From Pseudarthrobacter siccitolerans (lineage in GTDB: Bacteria; Actinomycetota; Actinomycetes; Actinomycetales; Micrococcaceae): a stretch of DNA of 64,000 nucleotides. The notes beneath the pieces were generated by a model. That model searched no databases. It worked only from the letters and a program-made list of their open reading frames with translations, and was not told the DNA's origin. A program made the translations under genes and the position numbers. The first letter of the stretch is position 1; each line of letters begins with the position of its first letter. The stretch lies in assembly GCF_030823375.1 (NCBI RefSeq), contig NZ_JAUSXB010000001.1:806001-870000 (forward strand), given 5' to 3'. Shown here piece after piece: positions 17,390 to 26,779 of this stretch.

Positions 17390-18127
17390 TCAGGCCCACT
17401 CCTCCGAGCGGACCAGGATGGCGCCGGAATCCGGGCAAAAAACGATGTCCTCCGCTGCAGCGGCCTTGATCTCGGCGAGGTCGCCGGGGCTCAGCTTCAT
17501 TCCGGAGGCTTCGGAGGTGCCATGGAACAGCCGGGCTGCCCCCACGCCACGCTTGGCCAGGGTCTTTTCATAAACTGCCACCAGGCCGGCATCGAGACCG
17601 GCCGCGAATTCGGCCCGGCTGGTGCGCAGCCCGGCGGCTTCGGCTTCCACCTCGGCCAACGCAGCGTCCAGCTCGGCGCGGATACCGCCGAAGGATCCCT
17701 GGATGTCGTCCACAATCGCCTGCTGTGCCGCCTGTTTGGCGCGGAGCGTGTCAAGCCTCTCGAGGACTTCGAGTTCCACGTCCTCAAGGTCCGAGCGGCG
17801 CTTGTTCAGGGAGGCAATGTCTTTCTGCAGGGCGACGAGGTCCTTGGACAGGCCAGTGCCGCTGTTCAGCCGCGCCTCGTCCCGTTCAATCCGCGAAGCA
17901 ACCTGCTCCACATCCGCCTCGGCGCGCTTCAGTTCGGCCTCGGCGTCGTGCACGGCCACTTTGGCGGCCCCGAGCTCACCGTTGGCGACGGAAAGAGCGG
18001 CTTCGAGGTCCTTGATCCTGGGATCGTTCTCCAGCGTGCGGCGGCGGTTTGCAAGTGACTTCAGCCTGGCGTCCAGCCCCTGCAGCTCAAGCAACTTCAA
18101 CTGTTCCGCCGGTGCTGCCTTCGCCAC
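17390..18127 (-). CDS. Coiled-coil protein with degenerate C-terminal zinc ribbon
   Basis: A 245-residue protein of the actinobacterial C4-type zinc-ribbon family. Residues about 8-175 form a long antiparallel coiled coil (LKLLELQGLDARLKSLANRR through LDAALAEVEAEAAGL). The C-terminal module keeps the ribbon framework (GMKLSPGDLAEI, EDIVFCPDSGAILVR), but only one of the four zinc cysteines remains: the positions of the first CxxC read HGTSEASG and the second pair reads CPDS. Zinc binding is therefore unlikely. It is usually adjacent to Nif3, as here (next gene upstream, same strand). Confidence 0.88.
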   Translation of the reverse strand: MAKAAPAEQLKLLELQGLDARLKSLANRRRTLENDPRIKDLEAALSVANGELGAAKVAVHDAEAELKRAEADVEQVASRIERDEARLNSGTGLSKDLVALQKDIASLNKRRSDLEDVELEVLERLDTLRAKQAAQQAIVDDIQGSFGGIRAELDAALAEVEAEAAGLRTSRAEFAAGLDAGLVAVYEKTLAKRGVGAARLFHGTSEASGMKLSPGDLAEIKAAAAEDIVFCPDSGAILVRSEEWA

Positions 18128-18275
18128 TGTTACCTCCGCTTGCTCCCTGCCGGCCGGAGCCGGGCACCGTACCGGCGCTTCCTAGACTCTAGCGCCTGGC
18201 CTGCTCGGCTGCCTCGCTGAGCCCCTTTCCGGGTTACCGCGGGTGTGGCCCGGCGGCGGACTTCGGACGCCAGGC

Positions 18276-19214
18276 TCAGCCCGGAGTCAGGATGAAGTCC
18301 CAGGGATCACTGTTGGTGGTGCTGACCTGGATTTCCACGTCGTGGCCCTGGTCAGCGAGGACATTGCCCAGGGCCGCGGCTGCGGCGGGCAACCACAGCC
18401 ATTCGCTGGCGAAATGCGAGACGTCCACCAGGTAGGGCCTGCCGTTCAACGCAGCTTCCCGGGCCTCGGAGGCGGGGTGGTGGCGCAGGTCCGCGGTGAC
18501 GTAAACATCTGCGTTGCTGGCGCGCACCTCGTTGAAGAGCGAGTCTCCGGCGCCGCCGCATACGGCAACCCGCCGCACCAGGCCGTCCTTGTCCCCGGAA
18601 ACGCGCACTCCCCCGGCGACCGAGGGCAGGATGCCGAAGACCCGGGCGGCGAAATCTCCCAGCGTCATGGCATCGGCCAGGTCCCCTACGCGGCCGATCC
18701 CTTCTTCGGGGAGGCCGTTTGCGGCAACAGTGAGCGGGGCCACGTTCTGCAGGCCCAGAGCGTCCGCGAGGACATCGGAGACACCTCCGACGGCGGAATC
18801 ACCATTCGTGTGAACGGTCAGCAGGGCAGTGCCGGACTCGATAAGCCGGTGGATTGCCCGTCCTTTGGGAGTAGTGGCGGCCACTGTGGTGACCCCCCTG
18901 AGGAGCAGCGGATGGTGGGTGATCAGGAGCTCGGCACCCCATGCCACGGCCTCATCGATGACCTCGAGTGTGGGATCCACGGCAAACATGACCCGCGTGA
19001 CGGGTGTGGACGGGTGCCCTGCCACCAGGCCCACTTCGTCCCAGTTCTCCGCCAGGGACTCCGGCCACAGTTCCTCAACGGCCAGGAGCAGCTCGCCCAG
19101 CGTGGGAGCCTGGGGCCGCTCAACCGCCGCTTCCTCACCGGAAGGGGCGCCGCCGTCGTGATTCTCGCCGTCGTGTTTCTCCTGGCCGGTAACGTCGGTG
19201 TCCACAGGTTCCAT
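18276..19214 (-). CDS. Nif3-like dinuclear metal centre hexameric protein
   Basis: A 312-residue member of the NIF3/YbgI/YqfO family. Metal-ligand motifs are LLITHHPLLL (the HH pair), LTVHTNGDSAVGGVSDVLA (a His/Asp pair, with Asn where many relatives have another residue), and the late VDVSHFASEWLWLP. The first 35 residues are acidic and His/Gly-rich and probably disordered; the family core starts at PTLGELLLAVEELW. The biochemical function is debated; GTP cyclohydrolase-like folding is known. It lies upstream of the coiled-coil zinc-ribbon protein, a common actinobacterial pair. Confidence 0.93.
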   Translation of the reverse strand: MEPVDTDVTGQEKHDGENHDGGAPSGEEAAVERPQAPTLGELLLAVEELWPESLAENWDEVGLVAGHPSTPVTRVMFAVDPTLEVIDEAVAWGAELLITHHPLLLRGVTTVAATTPKGRAIHRLIESGTALLTVHTNGDSAVGGVSDVLADALGLQNVAPLTVAANGLPEEGIGRVGDLADAMTLGDFAARVFGILPSVAGGVRVSGDKDGLVRRVAVCGGAGDSLFNEVRASNADVYVTADLRHHPASEAREAALNGRPYLVDVSHFASEWLWLPAAAAALGNVLADQGHDVEIQVSTTNSDPWDFILTPG

Positions 19215-19314
19215 AGTCTTAGTTTTACCCCATCACAGCGTCCGGGCAGCGCCTTTAGGCGCGGCTGGTGGATGGCCCGGGAATCATCCGGTCCCGCCAA
19301 CCATTGAAGAGGTC

Positions 19315-19839
19315 ATGAAAACTTTTGTTTTAGGCGGAGGCTGCTTCTGGTGCCTCGACGCCGTCTACCAGAAGACCAAGGGCGTCAGCTCGGTGGTGTC
19401 CGGCTACACCGGGGGCCACGATCCCAACCCGGACTACTACTCGGTCTGCAATGGCACCACCGGGCATGCCGAGGTGGTGGCGGTGACGTTCGACGAGGAC
19501 ATCATCCCGGCGGAGGTCATCCTGGACATGTTCTTCGCCCTGCATGACCCCACCACCCTCAACCGCCAGGGGTACGACGTGGGCACGCAATACCGCTCGT
19601 CGATGTTTTACGAAACCACCGAAGAGAAGATCCTGTTCGAGGAAGCCATCGAACGGAACCAGGCCCTGTGGGCGCATCCCATCGTCACTGAAGTCAGCCG
19701 CCTCCCCCGGTTTTACGTCGCCGAGGAATTCCACCAGGACTACTACGCCAAGCACCCGGAGCAGGGGTACTGCCAGGTGATCATCAACCCCAAGCTCGCG
19801 AAGGCCAGGAAATATTACTCTGCATGGCTTAACGCTTAG
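19315..19839 (+). CDS. msrA: Peptide methionine (S)-S-oxide reductase
   Basis: A 174-residue enzyme that repairs methionine-S-sulfoxide in proteins. The catalytic Cys is in GGCFWCLDA near the N-terminus, followed by GYTGGHDPNPDYYSVCNGTTGHAE and YYAKHPEQGYCQVIINPK with a candidate resolving cysteine. The ATG at 19315 is used because the family motif starts six residues later and the upstream open frame lacks homology; AGAGG lies two bases before it. The gene is single. Confidence 0.96.
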   Translation: MKTFVLGGGCFWCLDAVYQKTKGVSSVVSGYTGGHDPNPDYYSVCNGTTGHAEVVAVTFDEDIIPAEVILDMFFALHDPTTLNRQGYDVGTQYRSSMFYETTEEKILFEEAIERNQALWAHPIVTEVSRLPRFYVAEEFHQDYYAKHPEQGYCQVIINPKLAKARKYYSAWLNA

Positions 19840-19904
19840 CGGGTGTTACGCGGCCTCGTTAGGCTGACCTCAGTATTCACCCTTGACGAGATAGGCGTAT
19901 CTAC

Positions 19905-20840
19905 ATGGCACGGATTTATGACGATGTGACCCAGCTGGTGGGCGGCACCCCGCTCGTTAAGCTCAACCGGCTCAGCGAGGGGCTGGATGCAACGGTTGCG
20001 GTCAAGCTCGAGTTCTACAACCCGGCCAACAGCGTGAAGGACCGCATCGGCGTCGCCATCGTGGACGCGGCGGAGAAATCAGGTGCCCTGAAGCCCGGCG
20101 GAACCATCGTGGAAGGTACCTCCGGCAACACGGGCATCGCCCTGGCCATGGTGGGCGCTGCCCGCGGCTACAAGGTCATCCTGACCATGCCGGAGACCAT
20201 GTCCACCGAGCGCCGCGTTATGCTGCGCGCCTTTGGTGCCGAGATTGTGCTGACCCCGGGTTCCGAGGGCATGCGCGGCGCCGTGGAGAAGGCCCAGGAG
20301 ATTGTGGCCGGCACGGAGAACTCGATCTGGGCACAGCAGTTCGCCAACGAGGCCAACCCCGAGATCCACCGCAGCACCACCGCTGAGGAAATCTGGGCCG
20401 ACACGGACGGCGCCGTGGACATCTTCGTTGCCGGCATCGGCACCGGCGGAACCGTCACCGGCGTCGGCCAGGTCCTGAAGGAACGCAAGCCCGGCGTGCA
20501 GATCGTCGCGATCGAACCGAAGGACTCCGCCATCCTCAACGGCGGCGCACCCGGCCCGCACAAGATCCAGGGCATCGGCGCCAACTTCGTGCCCGAAATC
20601 CTGGACACCAATGTTTACGACGAAGTCCTGGATGCCACCCTTGAGGACTCCGTCCGCGTGGCCCGGGAACTCGGCACCAAGGAAGGCATCCTGGGTGGCA
20701 TCTCCTCCGGCGCCATCGTGTGGGGCGCCCTTGAACTGGCGAAGCGCCCGGAGAACGCGGGCAAGCTGATCGTGGCCGTGGTCTGCGACTTTGGCGAGCG
20801 TTACATCTCCACGGTGCTGTATGACGACATCCGCGGCTGA
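19905..20840 (+). CDS. cysK: Cysteine synthase A (O-acetylserine sulfhydrylase)
   Basis: A 311-residue PLP enzyme making cysteine from O-acetylserine and sulfide. The PLP lysine is in [11 protein letters not shown], the substrate loop is [13 protein letters not shown], the phosphate-binding loop [12 protein letters not shown], and the C-terminal PLP-serine region GGISSGA. It is 40 bases upstream of cysE, the enzyme supplying O-acetylserine, so the pair forms a cysteine biosynthetic unit. Confidence 0.97.
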   Translation: MARIYDDVTQLVGGTPLVKLNRLSEGLDATVAVKLEFYNPANSVKDRIGVAIVDAAEKSGALKPGGTIVEGTSGNTGIALAMVGAARGYKVILTMPETMSTERRVMLRAFGAEIVLTPGSEGMRGAVEKAQEIVAGTENSIWAQQFANEANPEIHRSTTAEEIWADTDGAVDIFVAGIGTGGTVTGVGQVLKERKPGVQIVAIEPKDSAILNGGAPGPHKIQGIGANFVPEILDTNVYDEVLDATLEDSVRVARELGTKEGILGGISSGAIVWGALELAKRPENAGKLIVAVVCDFGERYISTVLYDDIRG

Positions 20841-20880
20841 TTAGAACCACCCTCCGCCCGTTTCCTGTAGAAAGAACTTT

Positions 20881-21465
20881 GTGGGCTTTTTCGCAAGACT
20901 GAAAGAAGACCTCGACGCCGCCCGGTCCCACGACCCGGCGGCTCGAGGTTCTTTTGAGAACTTTTTCGCCTATTCCGGCCTGCACGCCATCTGGATCCAC
21001 CGCCTGACCCACCGGCTGTGGCAGACACCCAGCCTGCGGTTTCCGGCGCGGCTGCTTTCCCAGCTGGGCCGGTCCTGGACCGGCATCGAAATCCATCCGG
21101 GTGCCACGATCGGCCGGAGGTTCTTCATCGACCACGGCATGGGAGTGGTCATCGGTGAGACCGCGGAGATCGGCGAAGACGTGATGATCTACCACGGCGT
21201 CACCCTCGGTGGACGCTCGCTCGCACGGATCAAGCGCCATCCCACCATTGGGGACCGGGTGACCATCGGCGCCGGTGCCAAAATCCTCGGCCCGATCACC
21301 ATCGGCCGGGACAGTGCCGTGGGCGCGAACGCCGTGGTGGTCAAGGACGCGCCGCCGGAATCCATCGTCACAGGCGTGCCCGCCAAATGGCGCCACCGGG
21401 ACGCCCAGCGGGAAACCAAACCCGCAGTGGACCCGGCTGAATACGACATCGAGTACCGGATCTGA
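20881..21465 (+). CDS. cysE: Serine O-acetyltransferase
   Basis: A 194-residue short-form (EpsC-type) left-handed beta-helix acetyltransferase. It has hexapeptide repeats ([38 protein letters not shown]) and the catalytic His in DHGMG and HGVTLGG. The C-terminus extends beyond the helix to about [16 protein letters not shown], where the CysK-binding tail of the family sits. The final residues (EYRI) end in Ile, the residue that inserts into the CysK active site in cysteine synthase complexes. GTG start at 20881. Confidence 0.96.
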   Translation: MGFFARLKEDLDAARSHDPAARGSFENFFAYSGLHAIWIHRLTHRLWQTPSLRFPARLLSQLGRSWTGIEIHPGATIGRRFFIDHGMGVVIGETAEIGEDVMIYHGVTLGGRSLARIKRHPTIGDRVTIGAGAKILGPITIGRDSAVGANAVVVKDAPPESIVTGVPAKWRHRDAQRETKPAVDPAEYDIEYRI

Positions 21466-21514
21466 CAGTTCGTGGCGGCCTTACCGCTGCCTAAGCCGGC
21501 ACACAGATAAGCCA

Positions 21515-21558
21515 AACGGCCGGCGGTTCCAGGAGAAATCCCGGAACCGCCGGCCGTT
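21515..21558. terminator. Terminator between convergent cysE and gnd
   Basis: A 16-bp perfect stem (21515-21530 with 21543-21558) around a 12-nt loop, with AA/TT at the base. Confidence 0.85.
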
Positions 21559-21578
21559 CGCTTTGCCGCGGAGTGGCG

Positions 21579-23015
21579 TTAGTGCGTGTCCACTGCTTCG
21601 ATCTCGGACTTGTCCTCGCCCCAAAGGGTGTGGAAGGTGCCTTCGGCGTCAACACGGCCGTAGGTGTGGGCGCCGAAGAGATCGCGCTGGCCCTGGATCA
21701 GGGCGGCAGCAACGCGCTTGCGGCGCAGTCCGTCGTAGTAGGCCAGCGACGAGGAGAAGACCGGCACCGGGATTCCCAGCTGCACGGCGGTGGCCACAAC
21801 ACGGCGCCAGGCCGGGACAGCCTCGGCGATGGCCTTGGTGAAGGCCGGGGCGAACAGCAGGTTGGCCGGCTTCTCGTCCGCAGCGTAGGCCTTGGTGATG
21901 TCCTTGAGGAGTTCGGCGCGGATGATGCAGCCGGCCCGCCACAGGGAAGCGATCTCGTCCAGCTTCAGGTCCCAGCCGTATTCCTTGGCGGCGGACGTGA
22001 GCATGTCCAGGCCCTGGGCGTAGGAGACGAGCTTGGAGGCGTACAGTGCCTGGCGGACGTCCTCGACGAACGTCTCCGGGATCTCGACGGAGGCTTCATT
22101 GCCGGCGAGCAGTTCCTGGCCGAGCTTGCGCTGGCCTGCCTGGGACGACAGCGCCCGGGCGAACACGGATTCGGCGATGCCTGAGACCGGGGAGCCCAGT
22201 TCCAGTGCGGAGATGACCGTCCAGCGGCCGGTGCCCTTCTGGCCGGCGGCGTCCACCACGACGTCGACGAACGGCTTGCCCGTCTTGGCGTCAACGTGGC
22301 CCAGGACCTCTGCCGAAATTTCGATCAGGAAGGAGGAGAGATCGCCCTTGTTCCACTCGGTGAAGATCTTGGACTGCTCGGCCGGCTCGATGCCTGCACC
22401 GGAGCGCAGCAGGTCGAAGGCTTCGCCGATGACCTGCATGTCGGCGTATTCGATGCCGTTGTGGACCATCTTCACGAAGTGGCCGGCGCCGTCGGTTCCC
22501 ACCCAGGCGCAGCACGGTTCGCCGTCCACCTTGGCGGAGATCTTTTCCAGCAGCGGGCCGAGGGCCTTGTAGGACTCCTTGGAACCGCCCGGCATGATGG
22601 AGGGGCCGTTCAGGGCGCCTTCTTCGCCGCCGGAGACGCCGACGCCCACGAAGTGCAGGTCCTTCTTGGCCAGCGCGGCCTCGCGGCGGCGGGTGTCCTC
22701 GTAGTGGGAGTTGCCGGCGTCGATGATGATGTCACCGGCTTCCAGCAGCGGCTCCAGCTGTTCAATGACGGAGTCAACGGGCTTGCCGGCCTTGACCATG
22801 ATCAGCACGCGGCGGGGCTTCTCCAGCGAGTCGACCAGTTCCTGCAGGGTTTCGGTGCGGACAAAGTCGCCGTCCGAGCCGTGCTTTTCGAGCAATGCGT
22901 CGGTTTTCTCCACGGACCGGTTGTGCAGTGCGACCGTGAAGCCGTTCCGGGCGAGATTGCGGGCCAGGTTGGCGCCCATCACCGCAAGGCCGGTGACACC
23001 GATGTGTGCAGACAT
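21579..23015 (-). CDS. gndA: 6-phosphogluconate dehydrogenase, decarboxylating
   Basis: A 478-residue oxidative pentose phosphate enzyme that converts 6-phosphogluconate to ribulose 5-phosphate, CO2 and NADPH. The N-terminus has the dinucleotide loop GVTGLAVMGANLARN with the NADP-type NRSVEKTD strand. The catalytic lysine region is GAGHFVKMVHNGIEY and the C-terminal substrate motif is GQRDLFGAHTYGR. ATG at 23015 is preferred over the TTG at 23018 because GGAG stands five bases upstream. It is divergent from a GntR/FadR regulator. Confidence 0.97.
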   Translation of the reverse strand: MSAHIGVTGLAVMGANLARNLARNGFTVALHNRSVEKTDALLEKHGSDGDFVRTETLQELVDSLEKPRRVLIMVKAGKPVDSVIEQLEPLLEAGDIIIDAGNSHYEDTRRREAALAKKDLHFVGVGVSGGEEGALNGPSIMPGGSKESYKALGPLLEKISAKVDGEPCCAWVGTDGAGHFVKMVHNGIEYADMQVIGEAFDLLRSGAGIEPAEQSKIFTEWNKGDLSSFLIEISAEVLGHVDAKTGKPFVDVVVDAAGQKGTGRWTVISALELGSPVSGIAESVFARALSSQAGQRKLGQELLAGNEASVEIPETFVEDVRQALYASKLVSYAQGLDMLTSAAKEYGWDLKLDEIASLWRAGCIIRAELLKDITKAYAADEKPANLLFAPAFTKAIAEAVPAWRRVVATAVQLGIPVPVFSSSLAYYDGLRRKRVAAALIQGQRDLFGAHTYGRVDAEGTFHTLWGEDKSEIEAVDTH

Positions 23016-23147
23016 CAAAACTCCAATTCATACTGTGCGATGGATGTGCAACGGCTCCCTTGCGTGGAAGCACGGTTGCAGACCGAGGGTCTGAATAAAG
23101 CATATATATTCGGGCGGTCACAGAAAAGTAACGCCCACCTATTGGAA

Positions 23148-23180
23148 CCTTTTGTGTCACTGACCGTCCAGCACAAAAGG
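23148..23180. promoter_or_regulatory. Inverted repeat between gnd and GntR gene, candidate operator
   Basis: CCTTTTGTG (23148-23156) and CACAAAAGG (23172-23180) are exact reverse complements separated by 15 bases. They sit 35-68 bases upstream of the regulator start and about 135 bases upstream of gnd. Confidence 0.5.
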
Positions 23181-23215
23181 CAGTCCGGGCATGTGGCCGC
23201 ACTAGGCTTAGGACC

Positions 23216-23941
23216 ATGACCACCAGCCTGCACCACCGTGCCATCGAGAATCTTGGCGCGCGCATCGTCTCGGGCAACCTGCCCGTTGGCCACGTGATGC
23301 TGGCGGAGCAGCTGGAGGACGAGCTGAAGGTTTCGCGGTCGGTTGTCCGCGAAGCCGTCCGCGTCCTGCAGTCCCTGGGCCTCGTGGAAACCACCAAGCG
23401 GGTGGGCATCCGGGTGCTGCCACCCAGCCGCTGGAACCCTTTTGACCCGCAGGTCATCCGGTGGCGCCTGGCCAGTGACGCCCGCGGGGCGCAGCTGCGC
23501 TCACTGGCCGAGCTGCGTGCCGCCGTCGAACCCGCGGCAGCTGAACTCGCCGCCCAGAACGCGCCGGCGCCGCTGCGCCTGGAGCTGGTGGATGTCGCCT
23601 ATGCAATGCGCGACGCCGGCCACAACGGTGAGGTGCCACGCTTCCTGGAGTTGGATATCCAGTTTCATTCCCTGTTGCTCTCCGGTTCGGGCAATGAAAT
23701 GTTCGCCAACCTGATGGGACAGGTTGCCGAGACCCTGACCGGACGCACCGTCCACGGACTGATGCCGGACCATCCCCACGAGGCCGCCCTTCAATGGCAC
23801 GTGGATGTCGCAGAGGCTATTTCCAGGGGTGACGCTCCCGCCGCCCGTGAGGCCTCGGACCGGATCATGCGCCGCACCATGACCCAGATGTCCGACACTT
23901 GGACAGAGCAGCCGCGCGTCTTCATCCCGGTGCGCCGCTGA
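23216..23941 (+). CDS. FadR/GntR family transcriptional regulator
   Basis: A 241-residue regulator. An N-terminal winged HTH (LEDELKVSRSVVREAVRVLQ) is followed by an FCD ligand domain with the usual metal/ligand His and Asp positions (ELDIQFHSLLL, QWHVDVAEAI). It lies divergent from gnd and directly before the idnD-idnO genes, so it probably responds to gluconate or 6-phosphogluconate, as GntR-type FadR regulators do in Corynebacterium. A TAGGCT hexamer seven bases before the ATG suggests a leaderless transcript. Confidence 0.93.
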   Translation: MTTSLHHRAIENLGARIVSGNLPVGHVMLAEQLEDELKVSRSVVREAVRVLQSLGLVETTKRVGIRVLPPSRWNPFDPQVIRWRLASDARGAQLRSLAELRAAVEPAAAELAAQNAPAPLRLELVDVAYAMRDAGHNGEVPRFLELDIQFHSLLLSGSGNEMFANLMGQVAETLTGRTVHGLMPDHPHEAALQWHVDVAEAISRGDAPAAREASDRIMRRTMTQMSDTWTEQPRVFIPVRR

Positions 23942-23955
23942 CCCCAACCGCCAGG

Positions 23956-25009
23956 TCAGGACGTGAAGCGCAGGAGTACTTTTCCGGATTCTGCGGAGTC
24001 GCGGGCCACGCTGAAGGCTTCGAGTGCCTGTTCCACGGGGTATTCGTGGGTGATGACGGGCTCGATGTGGAGCGAGCCGTCGGCGAGGGCGGTGATGACG
24101 TCGTCGATCTCGTCGTTGAACCGGAACGAGCCCTTCAGCTCAAGTTCCCGGGTGATGGCCAGGGAGATCAGCACCGGCTGCGGGCCGGTGGGCAGCAGCC
24201 CGACCATGACCACGGTGCCGCCGCGGGTTGCGCCCTGGATGGCCGAGGCGAGCCCGTGGTGGTTGCCCGAGGATTCAATCACGACGTCGGCCTCCACCGC
24301 GGCGATCGCCCCCGCATCACCGGCGGTGATGACCTGGTCCGCGCCCACGGCCTTGGCGATTTCCAAAGGCTTGTCATGCATGTCGACGGCGGTAATCCGG
24401 CTCGCGCCGGCCCGTTTCAGGACCGCGACGGCCAGCGCGCCGATGGGGCCGCTGCCGATCACCAGCGCCGACTTGCCGGCCACCTCCCCCGCCCGCGCGA
24501 CTGCGTGCCAGGCCACGGAGGCCGGCTCAATCAACGCCGCGGTGCGCAGGTCAATCCTCGCCGGCAGGGACCGGAGCATCCGCGTGGGAAGGTTCACGTA
24601 CCGGCTGAACGCACCGTCCTGGTGCGGGAACCGGGCCGCGCTGCCCAGGTACGTGCAGCCCGGGGACAGGTTGGGCCGGTCCGCCGGGAACCGGGCAGCA
24701 CCAGGGCCGGGCGTAGCCGGGTGGACCGCCACCGGGGTACCCGCTCCGGGCCCGGTCCCGTCAGCGGCCGCACGGACCACCGTCCCGGAAATCTCGTGCC
24801 CCAGCACCAGCGGCGCCTTCAGGATCGACTCACCGGCCGCGCCGTGCAGCCAGTAATGCAGGTCGGAACCGCAGATGCCCCCATAGTGCACCTCGATCAC
24901 CGCCTCATCCGCGGCCGGTGCGGTAAGGGCCAGTTCGTCGATCCGGAGGTCGTTGGCGGCATGGGCCACCACCGCCGGACCCGTAATGGGAAGTGCTGTA
25001 TCCAGTGTC
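23956..25009 (-). CDS. idnD: L-idonate 5-dehydrogenase-like zinc alcohol dehydrogenase (start at 25011)
   Basis: A 351-residue medium-chain dehydrogenase whose ATG occupies 25011-25009. The catalytic zinc site is GGICGSDLHYWLHGAAGE with GHEISG; the Rossmann motif is VIGSGPIGALAVAVLKRAG. CGSDLHYW matches IdnD, which oxidises L-idonate to 5-ketogluconate, although the structural zinc cysteine cluster normally near residues 95-115 is not seen (the loop reads NLSPGCTYLGSAARFPHQDG). The start overlaps the idnO stop by one base (TGATG), so the two steps of ketogluconate metabolism are translationally coupled. Confidence 0.88.
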
Positions 25010-25010
25010 A

Positions 25011-25781
25011 TCAGACCACCACCGTCATTCCACCATCAATAAAAATCGTCTGCCCGTTCACGAAGTCAGACCCGCTGGAGGCCAGCCACACGGCCGGGCC
25101 GGCGAGGTCCTGCACCGTCCCCCAACGGTTGGCCGGGGTCCGGCCCAGGATCCAGGAATTGAACTGCTCATCGTCCACCAGGTTCTGCGTCATCTCGGTA
25201 TGGATGTACCCCGGCGCGATCCCATTGATCTGCAACCCGGACGCCGCCCACTCCGCGGTCATGGCACGGGTGAGGTTCCGCAGCCCGCCCTTCGCCGCAA
25301 CATACGGGGCGATGGTGGGCCGGGCCAGGTCCGTCTGCACCGAACAGATGTTGATGATCTTCCCGTGCCCGCGCGGAATCATGAACCGGGCAGCCTCCCG
25401 GCCCACCAGGAACGCGCTGGTCAGGTCCGTGGAGATCACCCGCTCCCAGTCCTTCACATCCAACTCCAGCATCGGCACCCGGTGCTGGATCCCGGCATTG
25501 TTCACCAGGATCTCCAGCGGCCCCACCTGCTCCTCCACCCACGCGACACCACGGGCCGCCGCGGCGTCGTCCGTCACATCGAAGGCAACACCGTGGATGC
25601 GGCCGGGGGCGAAGTCGACAGCCATCGCGGCCGCGGCATCCTTAAGCCGCTCCTCATTGATGCCGTTCAGCACCACCGTTGCACCGGCGTCGGCCAACGC
25701 CCGGGCCAGCGCATTGCCGATCCCCCGGCTCGAACCCGTCACCAACGCAACCCGGCCCGTCAGGTCAAAAAGAGAACTCAT
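25011..25781 (-). CDS. idnO: Gluconate 5-dehydrogenase-like SDR oxidoreductase
   Basis: A 256-residue classical short-chain dehydrogenase that interconverts 5-ketogluconate and gluconate. The cofactor motif is TGSSRGIGNALA, NNAG is in LVNNAGIQHR, and the catalytic Ser-Tyr-Lys are in ICSVQTD and YVAAKGG. It resembles IdnO through IQHRVPMLELDVKDWERVI. It overlaps the preceding gene by four bases (ATGA) and idnD by one, giving a tight three-gene operon. No gluconate kinase is present nearby. Confidence 0.88.
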   Translation of the reverse strand: MSSLFDLTGRVALVTGSSRGIGNALARALADAGATVVLNGINEERLKDAAAAMAVDFAPGRIHGVAFDVTDDAAAARGVAWVEEQVGPLEILVNNAGIQHRVPMLELDVKDWERVISTDLTSAFLVGREAARFMIPRGHGKIINICSVQTDLARPTIAPYVAAKGGLRNLTRAMTAEWAASGLQINGIAPGYIHTEMTQNLVDDEQFNSWILGRTPANRWGTVQDLAGPAVWLASSGSDFVNGQTIFIDGGMTVVV

Positions 25782-26704
25782 GAATGTACTGTTCCTTCCG
25801 CCGCTTCCGCAGTTGTATGGCTGAGTTGGGAGATGGCCAGGCGCACCACGGCGAGGTCCTGGTCGCCGAGGCCCTGGCGCTTCAGCTCTGCATAAAGTTC
25901 CACGCCGGCGTCCGTCATGGGAACTGCGGTCCCGGAAACGCGGGCTGCTTCCAGGACGAAGGACAGGTCCTTGTGCATGAATTTTGCCGGCCCGGTGGGA
26001 GTGTAATCCTTGCTGACCAGCCGGGGGCCGACGATGTCCAGCACCCGGCTGCCGGCAAGTCCTCCCTGCAGGACCTCGAAGAGCTCAGCCGGGTCCAGGC
26101 CGGAGCGCTCGGCGAGTTCGGCGGCTTCGGCGAGCGCCGCCGTCGTGGTTCCTACAACAAGCTGGTTACAAGCTTTGGCGAGGGACCCTGCCCCGAGCGG
26201 GCCCAGATGCCGCACCGTGGTACCCATGGAGCGCAGCAGGGGTTCGGCACGCAGGAAGGCGTCTCCGTCCCCGCCGGCCATGATGGCGAGGGTGCCGTCC
26301 AAGGCACCCTGTGTTCCTCCACTGACCGGAGCGTCCACTACCTGCGCATTGCCAAGGCTCAGCGCCGCGATGCGCCGGCCGAATTCCTTCACTCCTGTGG
26401 GCGAAACGCTGCTCGTCACCAGGACGATGGTGCCGGGTGCCGGCGGCTTGCTTTCCCAGCTGGAAAGCAGCCCGGCGGCCGCCTCCTCGATATGGGCGAG
26501 GTCCGGCAGCATAAAGATGATGGCCGGGAGGTCGCGCATGTCTGCAATCTGTTCCGCGCGGGCGCCGCCGAGCTTTTGCAGCTCAAGCATGGGGCCCGGC
26601 GACCTGTTCCAGCCAGTGACCTGCCATCCCTTGCTGATGGCATTGGCTGCCATCGGCAGGCCCATCAGTCCCAGGCCTACAAAACCCGCCCTTCTATCCT
26701 GCAT
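25778..26704 (-). CDS. NAD(P)-dependent beta-hydroxyacid dehydrogenase (HIBADH/tartronate semialdehyde reductase family)
   Basis: A 308-residue member of the 3-hydroxyisobutyrate / 2-hydroxy-3-oxopropionate reductase family. It has the cofactor motif GFVGLGLMGLPMA with NRSPG, the substrate motif DAPVSGGTQGA, and the catalytic lysine region GAGSLAKACNQLV. It is the first gene of the operon with idnO and idnD. GAGG lies seven bases before the ATG. The reaction probably involves a short hydroxyacid arising from sugar acids; the family motif alone does not decide the substrate. Confidence 0.88.
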   Translation of the reverse strand: MQDRRAGFVGLGLMGLPMAANAISKGWQVTGWNRSPGPMLELQKLGGARAEQIADMRDLPAIIFMLPDLAHIEEAAAGLLSSWESKPPAPGTIVLVTSSVSPTGVKEFGRRIAALSLGNAQVVDAPVSGGTQGALDGTLAIMAGGDGDAFLRAEPLLRSMGTTVRHLGPLGAGSLAKACNQLVVGTTTAALAEAAELAERSGLDPAELFEVLQGGLAGSRVLDIVGPRLVSKDYTPTGPAKFMHKDLSFVLEAARVSGTAVPMTDAGVELYAELKRQGLGDQDLAVVRLAISQLSHTTAEAAEGTVHS

Positions 26705-26723
26705 TTGCCAGCCTCACATCGTC

Positions 26724-26779
26724 GTGTTCATCAAGAGAAGTGTTCAATATCCTAGCCGCTATTCAGTATGATGAACACT
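26724..26779. promoter_or_regulatory. Divergent promoter with three TGTTCA boxes, candidate IclR sites
   Basis: GTGTTCATCA (26724-26733), AGTGTTCAATA (26739-26749) and the inverse TGATGAACACT (26769-26779) lie in the 75 bp between the two dehydrogenase genes. On the plus strand TTCAAT (26744-26749) and TATGAT (26767-26772) form a -35/-10 pair with 17-bp spacing. The boxes overlap both elements. Confidence 0.65.
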
